Below, piece after piece: positions 43,707 to 52,938 of a stretch of 64,000 nucleotides of DNA. A program made the translations under genes and the position numbers. How positions within the stretch are numbered: position 1 is the stretch's first letter; every line of letters begins with the position of its first letter. The DNA comes from CAWCKS01 sp963796195 (GTDB lineage: Bacteria; Pseudomonadota; Alphaproteobacteria; Rhizobiales; Xanthobacteraceae). Location: assembly GCA_963796195.1 (NCBI GenBank), contig CAWCKS010000013.1, positions 1 through 64,000 of the forward strand, written 5' to 3'. The notes beneath the pieces were generated by a model that saw only the letters and a program-made list of their open reading frames with translations, made no database searches and was not told where the DNA came from.

Positions 43707-45460
43707 TCAGCCTCGTCGCAGCAAGACAAAATCGAATTTCAAATCGCCGTGCTCGACATGGAGCGGCTCGCGCCTGGTCGCAACGCCCAGCGCCTGCAGC
43801 CGTCGCTGCAAATCATCGACGTGGCGACCATCGAGGCTCGCAACGACCAGCGATGAGAAGCGTTGCGCGATAAGCTTCATGCGGGTATCCGCAATGTCGT
43901 TCACCGCGGGTACGCCGCCGGAGTCGCCGTCGATGTAGTCGAAACCGGTTGCCGTCAGCGACGTCGCGAGATCGCCGATACTGACAGTGCCGCAATTGGC
44001 CACGTCGGTTTTCTCGTTGAGGTCGAGCCAGACATAGACCCACGACAACTCCGGATCGCGCGCACGGACCGTGCGAACGAGGTCGACGATGGCGAGATAG
44101 CCGTCGCGATTGAACGTGCAGTTGGTCGGCGCGAACAGCGAGGCAAACGAATTGTCTGATGCCGCCGCAACGTTGGTGATCGCAAGGATGAGCGCCATCA
44201 CTACGCTTGCAATGGCGCCTCGCCCGGCGCGGCGTGCAAAGAGCGCGACGGCGCCGAACAACGCGAAGCCGACGAGGCCGGCATAGAACGGCATGCGCCG
44301 GTCGTCGAATGAGCGAACGCCGTGGAAGAGCGGATGCCAGCACAGGAAAAGCAGAAACAGCACTGTCATCGCGACCATGGCGGCGATCGCCGCGCGCGAC
44401 GACACTGCGGCGGCGCGCTCGCCGCCAGCGCCGCAATCGCGCAGGCGAACGGAACCAGCAACGGGTACATCGCGTGGTTGGGGTACAACAGCTCCTGTCC
44501 GGCACTCTGCAGGGCGCACCAGATCAGGAAGATCAGCACGAATTGCACGAGAACGCCGACCTGCAAGCGTGGCAAGCCGTAGCCGTGTCCACGGTTGCCC
44601 GTCCAGATCAGCGCCGCAGCCACGGTCGCGACCGCCGCCATCATGGCGAAGCAGGCAAAATACGGCGCACCAAAATACCAGCCACTGGACCACGCGTACC
44701 ACCACTGATGCTGTGCAGCCGGAACATAGCTGAAGAAGAACGCGAGCTGCCCCTGCCAGAAGACGAATGACCGGCCGAAGCCTTTCGCCACGAGCCCAAG
44801 CGCCAGCGTCGCCACCAGCATGCCGAGCAGCGTCCATGCCGCGATCATCGCGACGTCAAGCCAGGAGGTGGCCCTGCGTACCGTCAACGTGTGCACGGCC
44901 AGCAACAACCCCAGCGGCGCATAGTAGATGCTGGTGTGGACGCTGAACGCGAATACCGCGCCCGCCAGCACGAAGTGTCTTTGCGAGGATGACTTCTGCG
45001 CCGCCGCGGTCACGAGCGCGAACGACAGCGCGTAGAGCCCGGCCGCGAATGTGTTCATGTAATCCGGGGGCGAAGCGCTGTAGAACTCGGTAAGGACGAG
45101 CAGAAAGCACGCCGACAGGAACGCCGGCAAAATGCCGAACAACAGGCGCAACCCGAAGAACGTCGCAAGCCCGGCCAACAGGCGGGCCACCGTCTGGATC
45201 ACCCACTGCGCCGGCAGCGGCGGCAGCAGGTGGCGCCCAAAATATTCGACCAGGATCCACGCCACCCGCGAGGATTTGTAATACAGCGGAAAGATGCTCG
45301 GCAGATCGTAGTTCAAGCCGAGGCCGACAAAGGCATAGGAGTCGATGCTGCCGATCGATGGGTACGTCACGTTCGGATACGTCACGCCGACGACAATCGG
45401 GATCAGCGCGATCAACGCGACCGCGGTCCATGTCAGGTGGCGCGTCTCGCGCGGCATCAT
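43707..45460 (-). pseudogene. polytopic membrane protein (glycosyltransferase-39/ArnT-like topology), frameshifted
   Basis: The first frame starts at ATG 45460 (MMPRETRHLTWTAVALIALI) and overlaps the ATP12 stop by ATGA. It has about ten hydrophobic helices, an early loop with YPSIGSIDSYAFVGLG and a loop with TEFYSASPPDYMNTFAAG. At about 44422 one base shifts the frame. The rest resumes RAAAVSSRAAIAAMVAMTVL, with further helices and a soluble C-terminal domain ending GDLKFDFVLLRRG. Joined length is about 584 residues. The topology, with acidic residues in the first loop and a periplasmic tail, fits lipid-linked-sugar glycosyltransferases, but the family assignment is tentative. Confidence 0.65.
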
Positions 45461-46284
45461 CGACCGACGCCGCCGAACATGAGCTGCCGCCTCATCGCTT
45501 CGCGAGTCGTCCCGGTGACCTCGCGCAGCACCAGCGCCGCCGCATCGAATTCGGCGCGCCTCGCCGCGCGGCGCTCGAGCGCCAGTTCGTCGGTGCCCCA
45601 CTGATCGCTATTCCAGTCCTCATCGACGTGAGCGGCGGTCCAAACCTCGTCGGCGCTGCGAGTGCCATGGGCCAGCGCCAGCGCGAGCAGCGCTGATCCC
45701 GTCAGCGCCGTGACCACCTGGAGCGCGCCGACCGACCACGGTCCGGTCGGAATCGCCTTTGCTGCGGCATTCAATGCACTGTCCGGCTGGGCGACAGGCA
45801 TGACGCCCTCAGCGAGCACGAAACGGGCGCCAAGCGCGTCGGTCGCCCAGGCCAAGATCGGATCCCAGTGCTCGGCCTGCCGTCGCACCAGACCCTCGGG
45901 CCCGTCGGCGCGATAAAATAACAGGTCCGAGATCAGGAACTTTGCGATATCGGCGGCGACGTCGCCGGCCCTCGGCGTGACGCCGTCGATGATCGAGTTG
46001 GCCAGCGTGGTCATCGGCATGGCGGCGGGATCAATGGTCTCGCCCTGGGCCTGCCATTCGGCAGCAATGGCGTCGGCGATGGCGCGCGATGGCGCGGCGA
46101 GCGGCTGCCGCGCCGGGGTCTTCACCGGCCGGCCATCGAGCAGGATCGCGAAGCCCGCTTGCCCCTCTTCAACCGTCACGGAGTTGTAGAATCGCTTTGG
46201 CAAGGTCGGTCGCGCGGCGCGCCGCAACGCTTCGCCCGGATCGAGCGGCGACCGTCCCATTCCCTCTTCAATCAGCTCACGCAT
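45457..46284 (-). CDS. ATP12 family F1-ATPase assembly chaperone
   Basis: A 275-residue protein of the ATP12 family. ARPTLPKRFYNSVTVEE, GFAILLDGRPVKTPARQPL and AEWQAQGETIDPAAMPMTTLANSIID are the diagnostic blocks, and SALLALALAHG lies in the C-terminal helical domain. In mitochondria ATP12 binds the F1 alpha subunit before assembly; alphaproteobacterial members are presumed to do the same. Its stop overlaps the start of the following membrane protein gene. The start may be the second ATG (MGRSPLDPG), nine codons in. Confidence 0.92.
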   Translation of the reverse strand: MRELIEEGMGRSPLDPGEALRRAARPTLPKRFYNSVTVEEGQAGFAILLDGRPVKTPARQPLAAPSRAIADAIAAEWQAQGETIDPAAMPMTTLANSIIDGVTPRAGDVAADIAKFLISDLLFYRADGPEGLVRRQAEHWDPILAWATDALGARFVLAEGVMPVAQPDSALNAAAKAIPTGPWSVGALQVVTALTGSALLALALAHGTRSADEVWTAAHVDEDWNSDQWGTDELALERRAARRAEFDAAALVLREVTGTTREAMRRQLMFGGVGR

Positions 46285-46525
46285 TGCAGGCCGTCCTTGC
46301 GCATTTCAATGCATTTCAGTGCACTTCTTGCGTTGTGCGTTGCAGCACCAATTCACCAAAGGAATCAAGCAGAAATGACTTTTATCTCATGCCTTTGTGG
46401 GGTTGAATGCCGCCCCGTTCCGTAGGATTCAGAGCAACAAGAATCGATAACAACCGCTTCGGCGGATTGGGGAAACTGTTGGCCACACGGGCGTGCTGCC
46501 GCGTTCCCGGGTGGAAGAGGTAGGA

Positions 46526-48308
46526 ATGAAACCGACCAATATTGCGGCACCCGACTACTTTCACAAAGTGGTTGATTGCCAGTGGGCTTGCCCGGCCCAC
46601 ACTCCGGTTCCCGAATACATCAGATTGATCGCCGCGGGTCGCTACAGCGACGCCTACATGATCAATTGGAAGTCGAACGTATTCCCGGGGATTTTGGGGC
46701 GCACCTGCGACCGCCCGTGTGAGCCGGCGTGCCGCCGCGTGCGCGTTGAGGAGGAGCCGGTTGCGATCTGCCGCTTGAAGCGCGTCGCTGCCGACTACAA
46801 GGACGACATCCGCTCCCGCCTGCCGCCGAAGGCCAAGACGAAGAACGGCAAGCGCGTCGCGCTGATCGGCGCGGGACCCGCCTCGCTGACGGTGGCGCGC
46901 GATCTCGCCCCGCTCGGCTATGACTGCGTGGTGTTCGACGGCGACAACCGCGCCGGCGGCATGATCCGCTCGCAAATCCCGAAATTCCGCCTGCCCGACC
47001 AAGTGATCGACGAGGAGTGCGGCTATATCCTCGACCTCGGGGTCGATTTCCGTGCCGGACAGCGCATCGACAGCATGAAAGCGCTGCTCGCCGACAATTA
47101 CGACGCGATCTTCGTCGGCAGCGGCGCGCCGCGCGGCCGCGACCTCGACATTCCCGGCCGCAAGGAAGCCGCCGCCAACATCCACATCGGCATCGACTGG
47201 CTGTCGTCGATCTCGTTCGGCCACATCGACAAGATCGGCAAGCGCGTCATCGTGCTCGGCGGCGGCAACACCGCGATGGACTGCTGCCGCTCGGCGCGCC
47301 GGCTCGGCGGCGCCGACGTCAAGGTCATCGTCCGCTCCGGCTTCGAGGAGATGAAGGCCTCGCCGTGGGAGAAGGAAGACGCCCAGCGCGAGGGCATTCC
47401 GATCCACAATTACCTCGTGCCGAAGCAGTTCCTGCACAAGGACGGCAAGCTCACCGGCATGGTGTTCGAGAAGGTCAAGGCCGAGTACGACGCCAGGGGC
47501 CGCCGCAAGCTGGTCCCCTCGGGCGAGCCCGACCAGAGCTTCGAATGCGACGACGTGCTGGTCGCGGTCGGCCAGGAGAATGCGTTCCCCTGGATCGAGC
47601 GCGACGTCGGCATCGAGTTCGACGAGTGGGGCATGCCGAAGGTCTCTGATGTCACCTATCGCTCGACCAACCCGAAGGTGTTCTTCGGCGGTGATGCCGC
47701 GTTCGGCCCGAAAAACATCATCTGGGCGGTCGCGCACGGCCACGAGGCCGCGGTCTCGATCGACAAGCTTTTGCACGACGAGGACATCAACCATCGCCCC
47801 CTGCCCGCTGTCGAGATCATCAACCAGAAGATGGGCATCCACGAGTGGTCGTATAAGAACGAGGTCATGCTCGACGAGCGCTATGCCGTTCCGCACCAGA
47901 AGAACGAGGTCGCGCTCGCCAGCATCAAGACCGAGGTCGAACTCGGCTTCGATCCTAAGCTGGCGCTGGCGGAGGCTGGCCGCTGCCTGAACTGCGACGT
48001 GCAGACCGTGTTCTCGCAGCCGCTCTGCATCGAATGTGACGCCTGCGTCGACATCTGTCCGATGGATTGCATCACCTTCACCGACGAACGGCGAAGAGGA
48101 CGAGCTGCGCACGCGGCTGCGCGCGCCGGCCAAGGACAAGTCGCAGGATCTCTACGTCTCAGGCACACTGAAGACCGGCCGCATCATGGTCAAGGACGAG
48201 GATGTCTGCCTGCACTGCGGCCTGTGCGCCGAGCGCTGCCCGACCGGCGCCTGGGACATGAACAAGTTCTACCTCGAAATGACTAACGCAGGCCCGGCAT
48301 GCCGCTAG
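46526..48308 (+). pseudogene. GltD-like FAD/NAD(P) oxidoreductase with C-terminal 4Fe-4S ferredoxin domain (2-oxoacid oxidoreductase partner), frameshifted
   Basis: Starts at ATG 46526 (MKPTNIAAPDYFHKVVDCQW), with GGAAGAGG upstream. The N-terminal cysteine-rich helical domain of GltD type (CQWACPAHTPVPEY ... GRTCDRPCEPACRR) binds Fe-S clusters. FAD and NAD(P) motifs follow (VALIGAGPASLTVARDLA, VIVLGGGNTAMDCCR), then FGGDAAFGPKNI. The C-terminus holds two 4Fe-4S motifs, CIECDACVDICPMDC and CLHCGLCAERCPTG. At about 48089 one extra base breaks the frame between them. The correct frame ends at TAG 48306-48308, 10 bases inside korA. It probably couples ferredoxin-type electrons from KorAB to NAD(P). 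Confidence 0.88.
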
Positions 48309-50150
48309 AAGCCATCAACGATTTCGTCATCCGGTTCGCCAACGTCAACGGCTCAGGCTCGGCGTCGGCCAACGAGATGTTCGCGCGCGCCATCATGCGC
48401 ATGGGCGTTCCGGTCGCACCCCGCAACGTGTTCCCGTCGAACATCCAGGGCCTGCCGACCTGGTACGAAATCCGCGTTAACGAAAAGGGCCATCTCGGCG
48501 CCCGCGGCGGCACCGATTTCATGATCGCGATGAACCCGCAGACCTTCAATGCGGACGTCGCTTCGATCGAGCCCGACGGCTACCTGCTGTACGACAACAC
48601 CCGCGCGCTGCCGCCCGGCAAGATGCGCACCGACATCAACGTCATCGGCGTGCCGCTGACCGCGATCTGCAACAAGGAATACACCGACCCGCGTCAGCGC
48701 CAGCTGTTCAAGAACATCATTTGCCTGGGCGTATTGATCGAACTGTTCGGCATGGATTTTGCCGAGGTCGAGAAGCTGATCTCGGAGCAATATCGCGGCA
48801 AGGACAAGCTGATCCGCCGAACGTTCACGCCCTGCACATGGGCAAGGACTGGGCGCGCGCCAACCTCGAGCCGATCGGCTTGCGCATCCGCCGCTCCACC
48901 GGGGTCGGCGATCGCATCCTGCTCGAAGGGAATTACGCGGCGGCGCTCGGCGCCGTCTATGGCGGCGCCACGGTGTGCGCGTGGTATCCGATCACGCCGT
49001 CATCGTCGCTGGCGGAAGCCTTCACCAATCACTGCAAGAAATTCCGCCACGATCCCGAAACCGGCAAGGCGCGTTACGCCATCGTGCAGGCCGAGGACGA
49101 GCTCGCCTCGATCGGCATGGTGGTCGGCGCCGGCTGGAACGGCGCCCGTGCGTTCACCGCAACGTCCGGCCCCGGCATCTCCCTGATGCAGGAATTTCTG
49201 GGATTTGCCTACTTCGCGGAAATCCCGGCAGTCGTGATGGACGTGCAGCGCGCGGGTCCCTCGACCGGCATGCCGACCCGCACGCAGCAGTGCGACATCA
49301 CGGTGTGCGCCTATGCCTCCCACGGCGACACCAAGCACGTGCTGCTGTTGCCGGAGGATCCGGCCGAGGCGTTCGACTTCGCGGCGCAATCCTTTGACGT
49401 CGCCGACCGCCTGCAGACGCCGGTGTTTCTGATGCTCGATCTCGACATCGGCATGAATCACCGGCTGTGCCGGCCGCTGAAGTGGGACAACACCCGCAAA
49501 TACGATCGCGGCAAGGTGCTGTCGGCCGACGATCTCGAGAAGCCAAGGATTTCGGGCGTTACATGGATGTCGACAAGGACGGCATCCCCTACCGCACCTA
49601 CCCCGGCACGCATCCGCAGAAGGGCGCGTTCTTCACCCGCGGCACTTCGCACGACAGCCGCGCGCGCTATTCAGAGCAGGGCCCGGTCTATGTCGAGGGC
49701 ATGCAGCGCCTGCTGCGCAAGCTCGAGACCGCCAAGGAATTCCTGCCTCATCCGCTGCGCATCGACGCGCCGAAGGAGACGCGCTACGGCGTGATCTATT
49801 ACGGCTCGACCTCCTCGCCGATGACGGAAGCGACGGAGACGCTCGCCGCGGGCGGCCACGACCTCGACCTGTTGCGGGTCCGCGCTTTCCCGTTCCACCA
49901 GGACGTCGCGAGCTTCATCGCCGACCACGACTTCGTATTCGTGGTCGAGCAGAACCGCGATGCCCAGATGCGCACCCTGATCGTCAACGAACTCGGGATC
50001 GATCCGGTGCGCCTCGTTCCGGTGCTGCACTATGACGGCACGCCTATCACCGCGCGCTTCATCGCCAAGGAAATCGGCGACCGCCTCGATGCCCTAAAGG
50101 TTTCGCCGCTGCGCAAGGTCGCGTCGAGCGGTGCAAGGAAAACACCATGA
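48299..50150 (+). pseudogene. korA: 2-oxoacid:acceptor oxidoreductase alpha subunit (gamma-alpha fusion), two frame breaks
   Basis: Starts at ATG 48299 (MPLEAINDFVIRFANVNG), overlapping the previous gene. Residues 1-175 are the gamma domain (GSGSASANEMFARAIMRMG). The alpha domain follows (GNYAAALGAVYGGATVCAWYPI, QAEDELASIGMVVGAGWNG, TSGPGISLMQE). Frame breaks occur at about 48812 (after DKLI, resuming VHALHMGKDWARANLEP) and at about 49540 (a missing G, resuming AKDFGRYMDVDKDGIPYRT). The last part ends at TGA 50148-50150, overlapping korB by ATGA. With KorB it oxidatively decarboxylates a 2-oxoacid, probably 2-oxoglutarate, to an acyl-CoA. Symbol by family resemblance. Confidence 0.88.
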
Positions 50151-51202
50151 CCTACCTGACCAAGCCGAAATTCCATCACCCTGAGCTGCCGAAGAACAAG
50201 CTTGGCTACACCCGGCGCGACTACGAGGCCTCGACCTCGACGCTGTGTGCCGGCTGCGGCCATGACTCGATCTCGGCCGCGATCATCGAGGCCTGCTACG
50301 AACTCGCGATCGAGCCGCACCGAGTGGCAAAAATCTCCGGCATCGGCTGCTCATCGAAAACCCCCGATTATTTCCTCGGCCAGTCGCACGGCTTCAACTC
50401 GGTGCACGGCCGGATGCCGTCGGTCCTGACCGGCGCCAACCTCGCCAACCGCGACCTTATCTATCTCGGCGTCTCCGGCGACGGCAATTCCGCCTCGATC
50501 GGCTTCGGCCAGTTCGCCCACGCGATGCGGCGCGGCGTCAACATGACCTACATCGTCGAGAACAACGGCGTGTATGGCTTGACCAAGGGCCAGTTCTCGG
50601 CGACGGCCGACCGCGGCTCAAAATCGAAGAAGGGCGTGACCAACACCGACTCCTCGATCGACCTCGTCGCCATCGCGCTGCAACTCGGCGCGACCTTCGT
50701 CGGCCGCAGTTTTTCCGGCGATAAGACCCAGCTGGTGCCGCTGATCAAGGCGGCGATCGAGCATCAGGGCGCGGCCTTCATCGACGTGATCTCGCCGTGC
50801 ATCGCCTTCAACAATCACGAAGGCTCGACAAAGAGCTTTGATTACGTGCGCGAGCACAACGAAGCGGTCAACATGCTGGACATCATGATCGGCCGCGAGA
50901 CCATCAAGGTCGATTACGAGCCCGGCAAGGTGGTGACCGTGCAGCAGCACGACGGCACGTATCTGCGCCTGCGCAAGCTGAACGACGAGTACGATCCGGG
51001 CGACCGCCTCGCCGCCCAGAATTTTCTGGCGCGCCATGCGGCGAAGGGCGAAGTGGTGACCGGCCTGCTCTACATCGACCCCGAAGCCGACGACCTGCAC
51101 GCGCATTTCGACACGGTGCCGCTGGCGCTCAACACGCTGGGCGAAAGCGAGCTGTGTCCGGGCCAGGTCGCGCTCGACCGGCTCAATGCCGGGCTGCGCT
51201 AA
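50147..51202 (+). CDS. korB: 2-oxoacid:ferredoxin oxidoreductase beta subunit
   Basis: A 351-residue intact TPP-binding subunit. LCAGCGHDSISAAI carries the first cluster/TPP cysteines and ISGIGCSSKTPDYF the next. The TPP motif is GVSGDGNSASIGFGQFAHA ending at IVENNGVYGLTKGQ, and DVISPCIAFNNHEG includes the third cysteine region. It starts within the korA stop codon (ATGA), so the two are translated together. The operon of flavoprotein, KorA and KorB resembles NAD(P)-linked KOR systems of aromatic-degrading Betaproteobacteria, here in a probable aerobe. Confidence 0.92.
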   Translation: MTYLTKPKFHHPELPKNKLGYTRRDYEASTSTLCAGCGHDSISAAIIEACYELAIEPHRVAKISGIGCSSKTPDYFLGQSHGFNSVHGRMPSVLTGANLANRDLIYLGVSGDGNSASIGFGQFAHAMRRGVNMTYIVENNGVYGLTKGQFSATADRGSKSKKGVTNTDSSIDLVAIALQLGATFVGRSFSGDKTQLVPLIKAAIEHQGAAFIDVISPCIAFNNHEGSTKSFDYVREHNEAVNMLDIMIGRETIKVDYEPGKVVTVQQHDGTYLRLRKLNDEYDPGDRLAAQNFLARHAAKGEVVTGLLYIDPEADDLHAHFDTVPLALNTLGESELCPGQVALDRLNAGLR

Positions 51203-51273
51203 CAAGTCCGGTTGATTTTCGCCCGCCGCCCGGTTGAAATGCCCACGCGTTCGAACGTGCGGGCCTTGCCGGG

Positions 51274-51765
51274 ATGAATTTTTCCGCACCCATCGCGATG
51301 CTGCTTGCAGCCATCGGCTTGCTTTGCCCACAGGCCGCGCTGGCCGGCTTCCGCACGCCGCAGTCGCTGGTGCAGAACCTTTATGCCTGGTATGGCGACG
51401 GCTCGTCCGATTTTTCGCACGGCCTGCCGCGCGACGAGGTGACCGCTCGCCAGTTCTTCCAGCCGAGCCTCGCCCGCGCCTGGCTCGATCCGGCGCCGCG
51501 GCCGTTTGACTTCCTGGTACAGGCGACTGCGTGGAAACTCGGCGCGGTCGCGATCACCGGCACGATCAAGCAGTTCGACAAGACCTATGTGCGCGTCGCC
51601 TTCATAAATCAGGGCAAGCCGGTGGCGCTGAACATCGTGATCGTTAGCGGCGACGACGGCTGGGTGATCTCGGACGTCGAAAGCACGCACAATTCGCTGA
51701 CCGGTTTCCTGGCGCGGCTGAAAGCGCAAAACGCGCGGTCGAAGGGGAAGACGCCAGCGAAATAG
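51274..51765 (+). CDS. secreted hypothetical protein (DUF3828-like)
   Basis: A 163-residue protein starting MNFSAPIAMLLAAIGLLC, with a signal peptide ending near ALA. The mature part has FRTPQSLVQNLYAWYGDG, a helix-strand arrangement similar to NTF2-like DUF3828 proteins (FFQPSLARAWLDP, YVRVAFINQGKPVALNIVIV, GWVISDVES). It lies 71 bp behind korB on the same strand but may be independent. Its 3' end is 6 bases from the convergent gene. Confidence 0.7.
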   Translation: MNFSAPIAMLLAAIGLLCPQAALAGFRTPQSLVQNLYAWYGDGSSDFSHGLPRDEVTARQFFQPSLARAWLDPAPRPFDFLVQATAWKLGAVAITGTIKQFDKTYVRVAFINQGKPVALNIVIVSGDDGWVISDVESTHNSLTGFLARLKAQNARSKGKTPAK

Positions 51766-51771
51766 CGGCGA

Positions 51772-52185
51772 CTACTGGTTCACGCACTGGCCCATATAGG
51801 CGTTGCGGTCGGCCGGATTGTTGCCGATGCCGGCGTTCAGCGGATAGGAGTGGATGCAGTTCGTCACCTTGTCGGTGAAGCTCTGCTGCGCTGGTCGTGC
51901 ATAGACCGGAGGCGGCGCGGCCTGCAGCAACTGTCGCGCTGGCAAATCAGGCAGCCCGGCGTGCGGCGGCGGCACAACCACGGGCGAACTCACGCGCGGG
52001 ACCACGCGGCCCTGGTCGGCCTCATAGCCCTTCATGATGATCGGGGTGCCCGAGGAGTCGAGCGGAAGGGTCGTCGAGGTCGTCTGATGGGCGGCCTTGC
52101 GATGGCGCGCCTCCGCGGAACTCGCAGCGACCACCGCCATGGCCGCCAGCGCGATGATGATCAGCCTGGAACTGATGCCGTGCAT
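51772..52185 (-). CDS. secreted Pro-rich hypothetical protein
   Basis: A 137-residue protein from ATG 52185 (MHGISSRLIIIALAAMAVV); three codons earlier (52194) is equally open. The signal peptide ends near SSAEA. The mature chain is Pro/Ala/Thr-rich and probably unstructured, with a C-terminal block FTDKVTNCIHSYPLNAG and AYMGQCVNQ, whose two cysteines may pair. This C-terminal pattern recurs in small exported proteins of Bradyrhizobium. Function unknown. Confidence 0.7.
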   Translation of the reverse strand: MHGISSRLIIIALAAMAVVAASSAEARHRKAAHQTTSTTLPLDSSGTPIIMKGYEADQGRVVPRVSSPVVVPPPHAGLPDLPARQLLQAAPPPVYARPAQQSFTDKVTNCIHSYPLNAGIGNNPADRNAYMGQCVNQ

Positions 52186-52256
52186 CGAACACACCTAGGC
52201 GCGTTGCCGCGCCCATGCCAGAGGGCGTTCACTGAATTTGCAGCTCCAGGATTCCG

Positions 52257-52913
52257 CTATCGGCGCAGGATGTACTCGCCGCAATCGAGACGATGTTCCC
52301 ACCCCGCCCGCTCGAGCTCGGGAACCTCAGTCTCGCCTTCCGGATAGCCAAGGCAGAAATAGCCGATGAAGCGCCAGTCGCGCGGCACGCCGAGCAGTTC
52401 CGTGACGCGGTCGGGATCAAGGATCGACACCCAGCCCATGCCGATGCCTTCGGCCCGCGCCGCAAGCCACATGGTGACGACGGCCGCGACCACCGAATAG
52501 TCGGCCATCTCCGGCATGGTGCGGCGGCCGAGGCCGCGGCCGACGACGGTCGAGCGGTCGGCAAAGATCGCAAGCTGCGCCGGCGCTTCGACAAGGCCGG
52601 CGAGTTTCAGCTTGGCATAGCGCGACGCGACCTCGCCGGAATAGGATTTCAGCGCATCGGCATTGCAGCGCTCGAACTCATCGCGAATTTTTCCGCGCAA
52701 GCTTGCCTCATCGACGAACACGAAGCGCCACGGCTGGCTCAGACCCACCGATGGCGCAAGGCAAGCGGTGTCGATCAGCCGCTCCAGCGCGCCAGCCGGC
52801 AACGCGTCGCGCTTGAAGCGGCGGACATCGCGACGCCAGACCAGGAGATCGCGCAAGTGCGCCTTGAACGTGTCGTCAAAGCAAGGCGGCGACGTCGACC
52901 GAGCAAGAGCCAT
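52257..52913 (-). CDS. bluB: 5,6-dimethylbenzimidazole synthase
   Basis: A 218-residue flavin-destructase of the nitroreductase fold. The start ATG 52913 (MALARSTSPPCFDDTFKA) follows GGAGGTGGG. RRDVRRFKRDALP binds FMN phosphate. The BluB-specific segment is TACLAPSVGLSQPWRFVFV, and the lid region is VVGRGLGRRTMPEMADYSV. GIGMGWVSILDPDRV and FCLGYPEG close the fold. BluB breaks down reduced FMN with O2 to give the lower ligand of vitamin B12. No cobalamin genes lie beside it; it is the last gene downstream of rluC on the same strand. Confidence 0.9.
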   Translation of the reverse strand: MALARSTSPPCFDDTFKAHLRDLLVWRRDVRRFKRDALPAGALERLIDTACLAPSVGLSQPWRFVFVDEASLRGKIRDEFERCNADALKSYSGEVASRYAKLKLAGLVEAPAQLAIFADRSTVVGRGLGRRTMPEMADYSVVAAVVTMWLAARAEGIGMGWVSILDPDRVTELLGVPRDWRFIGYFCLGYPEGETEVPELERAGWEHRLDCGEYILRR

Positions 52914-52938
52914 GCCCACCTCCCAGTCTCGCGTGTAA

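Noticed and set aside
46382..48139. A 585-residue minus-strand open frame opposite the GltD-like gene
   Set aside because: Antisense shadow; the plus strand has full FAD, NAD(P) and Fe-S motifs.
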